This document shows, piece after piece, positions 35,422 to 45,284 of a stretch of 62,456 bases of DNA. The DNA comes from Paludibacteraceae bacterium. Lineage in GTDB: Bacteria > Bacteroidota > Bacteroidia > Bacteroidales > Paludibacteraceae. The stretch is from positions 1 through 62,456 of the forward strand of contig JAGBCD010000009.1 in assembly GCA_017938155.1 (NCBI GenBank), given 5' to 3'. The stretch's first letter is position 1, and each line of letters opens with the position of its first letter. Position numbers and translations under genes: made by a program. The notes below the pieces were generated by a model. That model worked only from the letters and a program-made list of their open reading frames with translations, did no database searches and was not told where the DNA came from.

Positions 35422-36438
35422 TTATTTTTTCGTTGCCTTGGTTGGGAGGGCTACTATCTCTTCAAAATCTCTCCATCCATCCGCATTTTTATAAGCTTCT
35501 ATACTTTGTATTGGAACCGACAATTGGGCTTTTTTATTTACATTCTTGAACGCGTTCTCCCCACATACTGGAGGCACTTCAGCACGACAAGAAATCTCTT
35601 TGATATCCGTACAATTGGCAAATGCTTGCGCACCTATAGACTGCAGCGTAGAAGACAACTTGAGCGACTTCATATAGTTGCATCCATAGAAAGCATTGTC
35701 CTCTATCTTCGTTACACAACGAGGAATAAAGAGGTTCTCTGGTCCTGTACAATATGCGAACGCACCATACCCTATCGTTGCCACACTATCTGGGATACGG
35801 GTATTGATACTTCCCACGATGAGTGTCTGACTTTCCCTTTCAATGATTGCATCACAGTTACGACGACTGCAATACACTTTGTTGTCTGGATGCACCGCAA
35901 CCAAAGACAAATTGCAATCGCAAAAGGCATTGATACCGATCTTGCAAACGTTCTTAGGAATGGCCAACGATGTAAGCTTATAACATTTAGCAAAAGCTTC
36001 ATTTCCAATCTCAAATATCGTGTCTGGCAACATAAGTGCTGTGAGTTGCTGACAATTGAAAAACGCTTTTTCACCAACGCGTACTACACTATCAGGAAGG
36101 ATGATATGCTGCAGTTTGGTACAATTCATGAAAGCCTTATCTGCCACATATTGTAGCCCTTTGGGTAACTCAATATGCAACAAGTCCTCACAGTTTACAA
36201 AAGCAGAAGGTCCCACTCCCACGACACGATAAGCAGTCGCATTGCAATACATCGTATCTGGAATTGTCATATTCCCCTTGTACAATCGTTCTGCTGGTTG
36301 GTCATCCGATTTAGGAGCCACCTCTGCAGTCATGGTTTCAGGAAAAAGGTTGTAAAAAATACCATCAACATCCACATCGTATGCTAATATTACATTGGAT
36401 ATCAATGCCATAAAACAGAAATGTAAGATTCTTTTCAT
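35422..36438 (-). CDS. BspA-like leucine-rich-repeat surface protein
   Basis: Exported protein with signal peptide (about 1-19) and about eight LRR_5 repeats of the form I-x-x-x-A-F-x-x-C-x-x-L-x-x-I-x-L-P-x-x-V. Examples are VGPSAFVNCEDLLHIELP and VGEKAFFNCQQLTALMLPDT. Such repeats occur in Bacteroidota and Treponema adhesins (BspA). 338 aa is short for the family and no T9SS or lipoprotein anchor is seen at the ends. It is the last gene of the topA run, 13 bases after the barrel protein. A binding role is inferred from the repeat type. Confidence 0.88.
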   Translation of the reverse strand: MKRILHFCFMALISNVILAYDVDVDGIFYNLFPETMTAEVAPKSDDQPAERLYKGNMTIPDTMYCNATAYRVVGVGPSAFVNCEDLLHIELPKGLQYVADKAFMNCTKLQHIILPDSVVRVGEKAFFNCQQLTALMLPDTIFEIGNEAFAKCYKLTSLAIPKNVCKIGINAFCDCNLSLVAVHPDNKVYCSRRNCDAIIERESQTLIVGSINTRIPDSVATIGYGAFAYCTGPENLFIPRCVTKIEDNAFYGCNYMKSLKLSSTLQSIGAQAFANCTDIKEISCRAEVPPVCGENAFKNVNKKAQLSVPIQSIEAYKNADGWRDFEEIVALPTKATKK

Positions 36439-36450
36439 TAGTATAAGTGT

Positions 36451-37917
36451 TTAAAATAAGTAACCTATTTTGACATAGAAATTTGCTGGTTTGGGGTTGT
36501 CTTGCTGATTAAGTGCCATCGCCCAATCCACCGACAATATAAAATTCTCATTCATAGCCGCTTTCAGGCCTATACCTGCTGACATATGAGGTTGATAAAT
36601 AGCCTTGTCATCAAAGTTGAAATAGTCACTCACAACAAGTCCTTCATTCAGGATACGCTGCGATATAGTCGCCTCATCCAATTGATAGGGTTGCGTCACA
36701 ATACCCAAATCAAAGAAGGGAGCCAATCCTACATAAAAATGTTGACGCCCGATATCAAACTTAGCCAACTTGCACCGCAACTCAACGTTTGCATAAGCAA
36801 AGCCATTGGCTAATATACGATTTCTCATCACACCTCGCAGCGAGTTACCGCCTCCCAAACCTTCGTACAGCACCCTCTGAATGAAAAGCGTATTGAGGTA
36901 CGTGTTCATGTAAAAAGGTGACTTACCTGCCAAATTGTTTTGAGTTCCCAATCGATAGGCCAACACCACCCAATCCTTGTAACATGACACATAATGTCGG
37001 AAAGTGAAATTAAACTGCAAATGGTTGTATCCAGCCTCTGCTTGACGCCCATATGCTGCATCAAAAGCTGCCGTATAAGTAAAGAATGCATCCGCATAAA
37101 TACCTTTGGTAGGAGCACTGCGCTGATCACGGCTATCGTAACTGATTCCTGCTCTCACATATGGATGCCACCCCCCGCGCATTTCGTTCGCATCGATGAT
37201 ACCCCAATTGATATATTTCTCATATAACCCTACCACATTGGGGTCAAGTGATTTATGGTCAGTGGGAAGTCCCGTCTCTGGATTCAAATTATAAGCATGT
37301 TTCTTACCATTGAGCATGCTGATATCACATTCATTAATCATATACCCCAACACACCCACACCTGCGTTCCACTTAATATCTTTCCATATTGTCCCTTCTA
37401 TGTCTGCCGCAAACCGAAACAAATCTCTCTTGTACTTATAGAAAGCACGCGACTGATAGTCTGCACTCATCTTGTTAGGGTCTTTGTTCCACTTGTGAAA
37501 CTCGGATTTATACACCGATTGAAAACCATTGAAACCATAGAAATCACACATCGCATCAGGCAAATAGGTCAAGTCCAACGTTAAACGATGCTTTGGGATA
37601 AGGTACTTGCTATCATAGTTTACTCTGAAGATACCATAGTTTTTCGTTGTATAAGCAGCTTCAGCATAGATAGAATGGATATACTCGGGGTACTGCGAAC
37701 CATCGCCATAAAAATATACATTCGTCAGCAATCCTCCTTGAAATCCCAAGTCTGCATCATAGGCCACTGAAGGAAGAATACCAAAGTTCCACCCAGTTTT
37801 GATTTTTCTACCTGTAGAGTCCACTACTTGCTTGTCTGGTCTGTTTGACGCATGTACTGCCAACGTGCAGAACAGACATACAAGAGATAGGAGAATATTC
37901 TTATTAACCATTTTCAT
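36451..37917 (-). CDS. BamA/TamA-like outer-membrane beta-barrel protein
   Basis: About 488-aa protein with a signal peptide (about 1-24, ending AVHAS) and a C-terminal 16-strand-type barrel related to the Omp85 surface-antigen domain. Evidence is GWNFGILPSVAYDADLGFQGG, AGISYDSRDQRSAPTKGIYAD and the repeated F-R-x-Y segments. No POTRA repeats are visible, so it is a barrel-only member. The start is taken at ATG 37917; the further in-frame codon at 37926 is GTG. It lies between DUF819 and LRR genes in a tight run; its cargo is unknown. Confidence 0.82.
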   Translation of the reverse strand: MKMVNKNILLSLVCLFCTLAVHASNRPDKQVVDSTGRKIKTGWNFGILPSVAYDADLGFQGGLLTNVYFYGDGSQYPEYIHSIYAEAAYTTKNYGIFRVNYDSKYLIPKHRLTLDLTYLPDAMCDFYGFNGFQSVYKSEFHKWNKDPNKMSADYQSRAFYKYKRDLFRFAADIEGTIWKDIKWNAGVGVLGYMINECDISMLNGKKHAYNLNPETGLPTDHKSLDPNVVGLYEKYINWGIIDANEMRGGWHPYVRAGISYDSRDQRSAPTKGIYADAFFTYTAAFDAAYGRQAEAGYNHLQFNFTFRHYVSCYKDWVVLAYRLGTQNNLAGKSPFYMNTYLNTLFIQRVLYEGLGGGNSLRGVMRNRILANGFAYANVELRCKLAKFDIGRQHFYVGLAPFFDLGIVTQPYQLDEATISQRILNEGLVVSDYFNFDDKAIYQPHMSAGIGLKAAMNENFILSVDWAMALNQQDNPKPANFYVKIGYLF

Positions 37918-37929
37918 TTTTTTCACACT

Positions 37930-39105
37930 TTATTGTACTACATTACTCAGCAACCATGCTACCAACGCACCCAAATAAGTTCCTATCGCATAACCCACCA
38001 ATCCTACTACGATCCCAGACAAAAGAACTTTTTTATTTTTCATTGCACTGGCTATCGGAGGTACAAAAGGAGGAGAACATAACAACGCTACTTGACTCAC
38101 ACAGAACAAGTCTCCACTCACCTTGGCTATACGGCAGAAAATGAGGTGCAAAACAGCAGAACACAACATAATCCACAACACATAACCTCCGACATACAAA
38201 GAATACCCATTTACACTATTGATGTCAAACAACGATGCCACAATCACGCTAAATATCAAGATGAAGAACATACCCAACTCAAATGTCTTGGGTAGTTCAC
38301 GCACTTTCTTGAAAAAGGATGCAATAATAGATAGTGTGGTAATGGTCAGAATTACGACTAACTCATTCAACGTTCCTGTCAACAACATAGCCAATCCTGC
38401 TCCTACTGCCAAAAACAAGAGACTCAGCCCCAATCCTTTGAGCATGCCCAACACATTGGATTTGATGAACATACCATCGTAGTTCTCTACGTCGTTAGGT
38501 TCGATATCTTCATCGGTTCGGCCTTTATGCGTGATATCCTTATAAGGCAATATCTTTCGGAAAATCTTGTACCCGCATCCCAACAAGAAGAAAATATATG
38601 GAGTCGTTACTATCATTTCAAAAGCCAACACAATCGCCATAATTGACTTGTCCACTTGCAACGAGGCTCCCAGCGCGTTGAAGTTCATCGTACCACCCGT
38701 ATAGATGCCCACCATCATTCCTGACACTTTATCAGGATTGGGAACCAGATCCTTGAATATGTAGAAACCAGAAAATACTGCGACCATTACCGCCAACACT
38801 CCGCCAAACAACGCCCATGCCGTCTTAGGCAAAGCCTTGGTCCATAACTTGAAATCACAGTTAAAAAGCATCAACGGAATAGCAAGCGATACTGACACAT
38901 TCATCAGCATTGACTGACAAGTATTGAACGTAGCAACCATCTCTCCATCCACATGCGTTATGCCACATAAACTTGCAATGATTCCCACTGCATAGGCCAA
39001 CACCACTGTGCCTAATGTCTTAACCCATTTCCAATGCTTAAAAGCAACTATTATTAAAACAGGAGCCACGACATACAACAACATCATAATAACAAATCGT
39101 ACCAT
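37930..39105 (-). CDS. DUF819 family membrane protein
   Basis: 391-aa integral inner-membrane protein with about ten hydrophobic segments. Recognised by SVSLAIPLMLFNCDFK, MMVGIYTGGTMNFNALGASL and the glycine-rich C-terminal membrane segment. DUF819 proteins belong to a transporter-like fold group; no substrate is established. It is 3 bases downstream of the acyltransferase gene and 12 bases upstream of the barrel protein. The high density of helices and the absence of a signal sequence fit a secondary transporter. Confidence 0.85.
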   Translation of the reverse strand: MVRFVIMMLLYVVAPVLIIVAFKHWKWVKTLGTVVLAYAVGIIASLCGITHVDGEMVATFNTCQSMLMNVSVSLAIPLMLFNCDFKLWTKALPKTAWALFGGVLAVMVAVFSGFYIFKDLVPNPDKVSGMMVGIYTGGTMNFNALGASLQVDKSIMAIVLAFEMIVTTPYIFFLLGCGYKIFRKILPYKDITHKGRTDEDIEPNDVENYDGMFIKSNVLGMLKGLGLSLLFLAVGAGLAMLLTGTLNELVVILTITTLSIIASFFKKVRELPKTFELGMFFILIFSVIVASLFDINSVNGYSLYVGGYVLWIMLCSAVLHLIFCRIAKVSGDLFCVSQVALLCSPPFVPPIASAMKNKKVLLSGIVVGLVGYAIGTYLGALVAWLLSNVVQ

Positions 39106-39108
39106 AAC

Positions 39109-40134
39109 TTAATTATTTGAAGGTTGAACAATCTTAATCAGTTTCCTAAATAGATATAGATACTCTTGAAAAAACATCCAAAAAGGCAAGGTTGTCCACA
39201 AGGTTAAGGTCACAAAAACCAATTGCCACACAAACTGTACCGAGTTGTGAAAAGCCTTATCTTTAATCACCTTGCGAATCAATAGCCAAACACTCCATAA
39301 CGGGAAAGTGATCACCGCACTACAGAGGAACAAGGGCAACAGTACCAACAACATCGCTCCCAACAGATACTTAGACATCTTATGCTTTGCAAAAGCATTC
39401 AAAGGAGCCGGTGGATTGGCTTGAAGTTCATGGATATTATGCTCATAATCCTTATCATTCGGCACCCACAATATCAACTCTTGCATACGATGAGTCAACT
39501 CCTCCAAAAGATGCAAAATCAACTCGGGTCGCTCCAAATCCGCATGCTTCGCTGCTATTTCTGTCACATTGATAGGCTTACCTATATTCACAATCAGCGA
39601 ATCCCATAAGTGAAAAAAGTCCGCATATTCGATACCCACAGGAACAATATATATAGGTTGCTCATGCCCAAACGCATCATTTGCCCGTAGTGCAATACGA
39701 AAAATGCCCTTCTTGAGAGGGAGCAACGAATGCTTGGCCTGATGAGTACCCTCTGGCAAAATACAAAAATGTACCTTATCATGCAAAGCCTCTATGGCTG
39801 CCGTTTCAGTCGCATCGTTATGACGCACCGAATCAACGCCATCACGCATACGGTTGATAGGCATGATCTTGAAGAAGGTCAAAATCTTTCTTATCGTTGG
39901 ATGACGAAAAATATCCGCCCTCGCCACAAAAACTTTTGGTTTGTTATCAATAGCCAGAATAGCGAGAGCATCCTGCAAAGCATTCGTATGATTGGGAGCA
40001 AAAATCACTGAACCATCCGTGGGGATATTCTCTTTCCCTACATACTTGATGTGACGATACGCATGCTTGAACATCCAATTTACATAAGGATGCAAGCAAT
40101 TATACAATCTATCCTTTTCTTGAATCTTTTGCAT
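39109..40134 (-). CDS. Lysophospholipid acyltransferase family protein (PlsC-like)
   Basis: Membrane-associated acyltransferase of phospholipid synthesis or related lipids. The active-site motif is N48-H49-T-N-A-L-Q-D55 in IFAPNHTNALQDAL; the second block is FCILPEGTHQAKHSLLPLKK. Two hydrophobic segments occupy the C-terminal third (LLGAMLLVLLPLFLCSAV and VWQLVFVTLTLWTTLPFW). The NHxNALxD form is the one I associate with Bacteroidales members. Substrate specificity is open. It sits 30 bases after the LptF/G-type permease in the topA run. Confidence 0.88.
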   Translation of the reverse strand: MQKIQEKDRLYNCLHPYVNWMFKHAYRHIKYVGKENIPTDGSVIFAPNHTNALQDALAILAIDNKPKVFVARADIFRHPTIRKILTFFKIMPINRMRDGVDSVRHNDATETAAIEALHDKVHFCILPEGTHQAKHSLLPLKKGIFRIALRANDAFGHEQPIYIVPVGIEYADFFHLWDSLIVNIGKPINVTEIAAKHADLERPELILHLLEELTHRMQELILWVPNDKDYEHNIHELQANPPAPLNAFAKHKMSKYLLGAMLLVLLPLFLCSAVITFPLWSVWLLIRKVIKDKAFHNSVQFVWQLVFVTLTLWTTLPFWMFFQEYLYLFRKLIKIVQPSNN

Positions 40135-40164
40135 ACAATTACACCTTTATTCGTTCTTACTATC

Positions 40165-41241
40165 CTATCTTCGCACCCTAAAATACAACACCACGCCGAT
40201 AAATAGGAACACAAAATTAGGCAACCACACCGACATAAACGGCGACATCACCCCACGCACAGAGAAAGTGGTCGAAATAGTAGAGAATAAAATATAACCC
40301 GCAGTCAATGTAATACCTATTCCTAAATTTTTTCCCATTCCTCCTCGCACTTTTTTGCAGCTCAACGTTACGCCCAGTAGCGTCATGATAAAAGCTCCTA
40401 TAGGGGATGCCCAACGTTTCCACCACTCTGTCTCAAAGGCTTGAAGGTTACCCGCACCACGAGCCTTCTGACGTTCCATATAAGCCTTGAGTTCTGGATT
40501 GGTCATCTGCTGCGCAAACTCTGCCGTCACAAACAGTTCATCTGGGCGAATAGGAATGATCGTGTCCAACCGCTCACCCTTGGACAAGTACTCACGCATA
40601 CCCACAAAATCCCTACGGGTATAGTTCTCCAAATGCCAATGATATGCCGAATCGTAACGTATCCTATCAGCAGAGATACGAGACGTGAGGTTCTTACCCT
40701 CATAATGGTCCAACGACACACGATAACCTATCTTGGAGTTTTGTCTAAACGTTTCGATATACAAAATAGTCTGGGGCTCAACACGTATCTGAACCTTGCG
40801 CGCATTATCTGTCGTGAAATGGTCCACATACTTGTCCGTAAACTCAAGCAACTTACCCGATGCTGGAGGAATAATATACCCACTCATCCAGTAAAACAAC
40901 AAGCACAACAACGTCGCCGACAACAAATAGGGTCGCATCAAGCGATTGAAACTCATACCACTGGCCATCATAGCAATAATCTCACTATTTCCTGCCAACT
41001 TGCTCGTAAAGAAAATTACCGAAATGAATATGAATAGTGGAGCAAACATATTCATATAATAGGGCACAAAATGAATATAATACTCCAAGATGATCTCCTT
41101 GACCGAAAGTTGGTACTCATAAAAGTCGTCCATTTTCTCGGTCAAATCAAACACAATAGCGATGGACAATATGAGGATGATTGAGAAGAAAAATGTCCCC
41201 AGAAACTTTTTGATAATATACCAATCAAGGCGTTTAATCAT
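40165..41241 (-). CDS. LptF/LptG-family permease
   Basis: Inner-membrane permease that moves lipopolysaccharide out of the membrane together with LptB. Start MIKRLDWYIIKKFLGTFFFS, three N-terminal membrane helices, and a periplasmic jelly-roll domain (about 135-260). Three C-terminal helices follow, with SPIGAFIMTLLGVTLSCKKVRGG. 358 aa is normal. Only one of the F/G pair is here, so the letter is left open. tgt lies 18 bases upstream. Confidence 0.9.
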   Translation of the reverse strand: MIKRLDWYIIKKFLGTFFFSIILILSIAIVFDLTEKMDDFYEYQLSVKEIILEYYIHFVPYYMNMFAPLFIFISVIFFTSKLAGNSEIIAMMASGMSFNRLMRPYLLSATLLCLLFYWMSGYIIPPASGKLLEFTDKYVDHFTTDNARKVQIRVEPQTILYIETFRQNSKIGYRVSLDHYEGKNLTSRISADRIRYDSAYHWHLENYTRRDFVGMREYLSKGERLDTIIPIRPDELFVTAEFAQQMTNPELKAYMERQKARGAGNLQAFETEWWKRWASPIGAFIMTLLGVTLSCKKVRGGMGKNLGIGITLTAGYILFSTISTTFSVRGVMSPFMSVWLPNFVFLFIGVVLYFRVRR

Positions 41242-41259
41242 GAAGAATAGGTATCTCGT

Positions 41260-42393
41260 TTATAATCGTTGCATGATGCGTGGCATCATCTCCTTCTTCC
41301 AAGCGGTAAAGTCACCCGACAAAATATGTTGACGCGCCTCTGTTACCAACCACAAGTAGAATGTAAGGTTGTGAATAGACAATATCTCCAATCCCAACAT
41401 CTCTTGACTATGAATCAGATGCCGCACATACGCTCGGGTGTACTGATGATCAACATAAGAGGTGCCTTCTGGGTCCAATGGAGAAAAATCATTTTCCCAC
41501 TTCTTGTTACGCATATTCATCACACCATTACGAGTGAAAATCATACCATTGCGACCATTACGAGTAGGCATCACACAATCAAACATATCCACCCCACGCT
41601 CAATCGCTTCCAATAGATTCCAAGGCGTTCCGACCCCCATCAAGTATCTGGGTTTATTCTCTGGTAAGATATCGTTCACCACTTCAATCATCTCGTACAT
41701 TTTCTCTGCAGGTTCCCCCACAGCCAGTCCGCCAATAGCATAACCATCTCGGTCCAAATCACGCAAACGCTTAGCAGCCTCTTGACGCAAATCCGTATAG
41801 ACACATCCTTGAACGATGGGAAACAAATGCTGCTTGTATCCATACAAATCCTCTGTACTATCAAAACGCTTGATGCATCTGTCCAACCAGCGATGCGTCC
41901 TTTCCATCGATTGTTGGGCATAGGAACGATCCGCCGTGCCAGGACAACACTCATCAAAAGCCATCATGATATCCGCACCTATCTCACGCTCTATATCCAT
42001 CACACTTTCGGGAGTGAACATCAACTTGCGCCCATCAATATGAGACGAAAACTGAACACCCTCTTCGTTCATCTTACGAATAGACGTTAGCGAGAAAACT
42101 TGAAAACCACCCGAGTCAGTCAAAATAGGGCGCGTCCAACCTTCAAACTTATGCAAGCCACCCGCTTGATGCAGGATAGACGTTCCTGGTCTTAGGTACA
42201 AATGATAGGTATTGCCCAAGATGATTTGCGCTTTCACATCCTCCTCCAAATCTCTACGATGCACCCCCTTCACCGTACCTACCGTGCCGACAGGCATAAA
42301 AATAGGTGTCAATATATCTCCGTGGTCCGTGTGTACAACACCCGCACGAGCAGAAGAATGACTATCGGTATGCAATAAATCAAAAAAAGACAT
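41260..42393 (-). CDS. tgt: Queuine tRNA-ribosyltransferase
   Basis: Exchanges the wobble guanine of GUN-anticodon tRNAs for a queuosine precursor. Motifs are ILTDSGGFQVFSL (catalytic Asp), GLAVGEPAEKMYEMIE, YLMGVGTPWNLLEAIERGVD and FDCVMPTRNGRNGMIFT with the nucleophile Asp. The C-terminal zinc motif CxCxxC is replaced by G-T-S-Y-V-D (about residues 308-313) although the surrounding YTRAYVRHL and IHNLTFYLWLV are conserved. The length of 377 aa is normal. It lies 37 bases after panD. Confidence 0.93.
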   Translation of the reverse strand: MSFFDLLHTDSHSSARAGVVHTDHGDILTPIFMPVGTVGTVKGVHRRDLEEDVKAQIILGNTYHLYLRPGTSILHQAGGLHKFEGWTRPILTDSGGFQVFSLTSIRKMNEEGVQFSSHIDGRKLMFTPESVMDIEREIGADIMMAFDECCPGTADRSYAQQSMERTHRWLDRCIKRFDSTEDLYGYKQHLFPIVQGCVYTDLRQEAAKRLRDLDRDGYAIGGLAVGEPAEKMYEMIEVVNDILPENKPRYLMGVGTPWNLLEAIERGVDMFDCVMPTRNGRNGMIFTRNGVMNMRNKKWENDFSPLDPEGTSYVDHQYTRAYVRHLIHSQEMLGLEILSIHNLTFYLWLVTEARQHILSGDFTAWKKEMMPRIMQRL

Positions 42394-42429
42394 AACTTTA
42401 TCGTTTATTCGTGAACTCCCCCTAACGTA

Positions 42430-42771
42430 TTACAACAAGTTATTCGTAGGAAATACTATCTTAGGCACAAAAGTTTTGGCCTCTTCTGGCGTCATTAAGG
42501 CATAAGCCATAATGATAACCACATCGCCTACATGAACCAAATGAGCCGCAGCACCATTGATACAAATACAACCGCTACCGCGCTTGCCAGGAATGACATA
42601 GGTCTCCAACCTTGCACCATTGGTATTGTCAACTACGCACACTTTCTCACCAGCGTAGATACCCGAAGCTTCCATTAAATCCTCATCAATGGTTATTGAA
42701 CCAATATAGTCAAGATTAGCTTCCGTTACCTCAACACGATGAATCTTGGATTTTAATATTTGTAACAACAT
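42430..42771 (-). CDS. panD: Aspartate 1-decarboxylase
   Basis: Makes beta-alanine for pantothenate and coenzyme A. Pyruvoyl enzyme that cleaves itself between Gly24 and Ser25 ([10 protein letters not shown]). [39 protein letters not shown] and [13 protein letters not shown] are family-typical. 113 aa, full length. It lies 9 bases after topA and before tgt. Confidence 0.96.
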   Translation of the reverse strand: MLLQILKSKIHRVEVTEANLDYIGSITIDEDLMEASGIYAGEKVCVVDNTNGARLETYVIPGKRGSGCICINGAAAHLVHVGDVVIIMAYALMTPEEAKTFVPKIVFPTNNLL

Positions 42772-42780
42772 AATGGTTAT

Positions 42781-45093
42781 TTATTTTTTACGCGTAATCT
42801 TTTTTGTTCGTGGTGCCGACGAAGCACTATTGGCAATGATTTGCTCACATGCCTCTTTAGTCAACGTCTCCAAATCCACTGATTTGGCTATACGATAGTT
42901 ACCGGTTGGTGTCTTGATATACGCACCATATCGGCCCGACAACACTTGCATATCTCCAAAAGTGTGAATAGCATCTTGTTGTTTTACATGATTGGCTATC
43001 AATGTCATTACATCTTCTTGGGTTAGATGTTCTGGGTTCATCGACTTGGGTATGGATATAAATCCTCCTTTGTAGCGGATGTATGGGCCGTATTTACCTT
43101 TACCCGTAAATACTTCTTCGCCGTCTATCACACACACAGGAGTTGGTTTATGCACCACAAATAGTTCCAATGCCTCTTCCAAACTGATGGTAAACAACGA
43201 TTGACCTGGTTTGAGGGATGCAAACTTAGGTTTATCCACATCTGCATCACCAATCTGAATACAAGGTCCTATTTTACTTATTTTCGCATACACAGGAGCA
43301 CCTGTTTTGGGTTCATGTCCTATCAATCTGCCAGCCACCTTGCCTGCGGGCACTTGTTGGATAGCAGGATGAAAATGTTTGTAAAAAGCATCGATTACTT
43401 CTACCCAATTAGCCTCGCCTGCAGCGATTAAGTCAAAGTTCTCTTCTTCCTTCGCTGTGAAGTCATAACTGAGGATATTAGGGAACTGCTCTACAAGAAA
43501 ATCATTTGTCACACGACCTAAGTCAGTTGGTTTGAGTTTTTGTGACTCTTGTCCCACTTTCTCCACTTTCGTCTTATGACTTATCTTTCCATTCTTCAAT
43601 ATCAATAGTTGATAATCGCGCTTGGTTCCCTCTATATTGGTCAACTCAACGTACTTGCGTGTTTGTATTGTCTCAATGATAGGAGCATACGTAGAAGGAC
43701 GTCCAATATGCAAATCCTCCATTTTCTCTACCAAGTCTGCTTCGCGATATCTAAACGGAGCCTTCGTGAACGACTCCTGTGCTACCATCTCGTTGAAGAG
43801 CAACTCTGCACCCTCTTGTACTGGGGGCAAAGCTTGCATCGCATTATCATCCTCCGAAGACTGGCTATACACGCGCATAAATCCATCAAACAGCATCACC
43901 TCACCATTCGCTACAAAATGGTACGAAGCCATAGGAGAAGTGATCTCGATACGTGTTTTCTCAAACGAAGCATCTGCCATCTGTGATGCCAATGTACGTT
44001 TCCATATCAACTCATACAACTTACGTTCATCGGTATTGGCTCCGACCACATGGTTTTTCATTGAGGTAGGACGAATCGCTTCGTGTGCCTCTTGAGCCCC
44101 TTTGATCTTCGTTTTGAATTGACGTGCTTGGTGGTACGACTCACCATATTGTTTGATAACCTCAGTTTTGATATTGCGGATCGCCTCTTGACTCAAGCTG
44201 CAAGAGTCTGTACGCATGTAAGTGATATGACCTGCCTCGTATAACGACTGTGCCAAACGCATCGTTTTGCTCACTGTAAAACGCAATTTACGAGCGGCTT
44301 CTTGTTGCATAGAGGAGGTGGTAAAGGGAACGGCAGGAACACGCTTAGCTGGTTTCTTGGTCACCGAATCCACTACGAAAGTTGCAGCAACAGCCCTACT
44401 CAAGAACTCGCGCGCCTCTTCCTGTGTAGAGAAATGATGGTTCAGTTCTGCTTTGAGGAGAATACTCTCATTGCCTTGCGGCTGTTTCTCCACAAACTCG
44501 GCTACCACACGATACGAAGAAGTGCTCACAAACTCCTCTATCTCACGCTCACGCTCCACTATCAAACGCACCGCTACCGATTGCACACGTCCAGCGCTAA
44601 GCCCCGTCGTCACTTTGCGCCACAAAACGGGAGATAACTCAAAACCTACTATTCGGTCCAAAACACGGCGTGCTTGTTGCGCATTCACCAGGTTATAGTC
44701 AATCCATCGAGCCGTTTTGATTGCGTTCTGAATAGATGCTTTCGTGATATCTGGAAACACCATACGACGAGCATTGGTTTCGTTCAGTCCCAGCACTTGT
44801 TGCAAATGCCATGCAATGGCCTCTCCTTCGCGGTCATCATCACTCGCCAACCATACCATGTCGGCTTTCTTTACTTCTTTCTGGAGGGTCTCAAGCAAAC
44901 TCGTTTTTTGTGGGTCAATAACATAATGTGGTGCATAGTTGTTGTCAAAATCTATGCCCATACTATTTTTACCCACGCCTTCAATGTCACGTATATGTCC
45001 TTTGGAAGCAAGGACACGGAAACCTTCACCTAAATATTTCTTTATAGTTTTGGCTTTGGATGGAGACTCTACAATTACTAAATTCTTACTCAT
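42781..45093 (-). CDS. topA: DNA topoisomerase I
   Basis: Type IA topoisomerase relaxing negative supercoils. N-terminal Toprim (MSKNLVIVESPSKAKTIKKY ... WLASDDDREGEAIAWHL). Active-site Tyr is in YEAGHITYMRTDS, and IGRPSTYAPIIETIQTRKYV follows. The C-terminal about 200 residues hold repeated domains of the GPYIRYKGGFISIP and GRYGAYIKTPTGNYRI type instead of cysteine zinc ribbons. 770 aa. It is the first gene of an eight-gene leftward run ending at 35422. A promoter with overlapping 44-bp repeats lies upstream. Confidence 0.95.
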   Translation of the reverse strand: MSKNLVIVESPSKAKTIKKYLGEGFRVLASKGHIRDIEGVGKNSMGIDFDNNYAPHYVIDPQKTSLLETLQKEVKKADMVWLASDDDREGEAIAWHLQQVLGLNETNARRMVFPDITKASIQNAIKTARWIDYNLVNAQQARRVLDRIVGFELSPVLWRKVTTGLSAGRVQSVAVRLIVEREREIEEFVSTSSYRVVAEFVEKQPQGNESILLKAELNHHFSTQEEAREFLSRAVAATFVVDSVTKKPAKRVPAVPFTTSSMQQEAARKLRFTVSKTMRLAQSLYEAGHITYMRTDSCSLSQEAIRNIKTEVIKQYGESYHQARQFKTKIKGAQEAHEAIRPTSMKNHVVGANTDERKLYELIWKRTLASQMADASFEKTRIEITSPMASYHFVANGEVMLFDGFMRVYSQSSEDDNAMQALPPVQEGAELLFNEMVAQESFTKAPFRYREADLVEKMEDLHIGRPSTYAPIIETIQTRKYVELTNIEGTKRDYQLLILKNGKISHKTKVEKVGQESQKLKPTDLGRVTNDFLVEQFPNILSYDFTAKEEENFDLIAAGEANWVEVIDAFYKHFHPAIQQVPAGKVAGRLIGHEPKTGAPVYAKISKIGPCIQIGDADVDKPKFASLKPGQSLFTISLEEALELFVVHKPTPVCVIDGEEVFTGKGKYGPYIRYKGGFISIPKSMNPEHLTQEDVMTLIANHVKQQDAIHTFGDMQVLSGRYGAYIKTPTGNYRIAKSVDLETLTKEACEQIIANSASSAPRTKKITRKK

Positions 45094-45157
45094 ATTCTCA
45101 TGATGGATGCACGAATAATGGGTACATCGTACACCTAAAGTTAAAGTTTTTCAGCCG

Positions 45158-45189
45158 CAAAGGTACGGATAATTTACCAAATGTTCAAG
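45158..45189 (-). promoter_or_regulatory. Promoter of the topA run
   Basis: On the minus strand CTTG (45189-45186), a 20-base spacer and TACCTTTG (45165-45158), 65 bases before the topA start codon. The spacer and -33 element lie inside the first 44-bp repeat, which suggests an operator. Confidence 0.7.
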
Positions 45190-45284
45190 AAAAATATAAT
45201 ATTTGGTAAAGAATAACGCGATTTTTGCGAGAAAATGCGAGATAATTTACCCAATGTGAATAAAAAAATGTAATTTTGGTAAAG
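45168..45284. repeat. Two 44-bp direct repeats with inverted ends over the topA promoter
   Basis: Copies at 45168-45211 and 45241-45284 share start GATAATTTACC(A/C)AATGT and end T-T-T-T/T-G-G-T-A-A-A-G, with 29 bases between them. Each copy has TTTACC near one end and GGTAAA near the other, so each is a long inverted repeat as well. A further half site ATTGGTAAA lies at about 45316-45324. Confidence 0.75.

Noticed and set aside
35329-36156. 275-aa plus-strand ORF over the LRR gene
   Set aside because: Shadow of the repetitive LRR coding sequence; composition is not protein-like and it starts in the EF-G2 promoter.
40441-41037. 198-aa ORF antisense to the LptF/G-type gene
   Set aside because: Low-complexity shadow (His/Arg/Thr-rich) of a membrane protein gene.
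45168-45284. CRISPR array (two 44-bp repeats with a 29-base spacer)
   Set aside because: Only two copies, clearly imperfect, no third unit, no cas genes in the window, and the position overlaps a promoter. An operator repeat explains it better.
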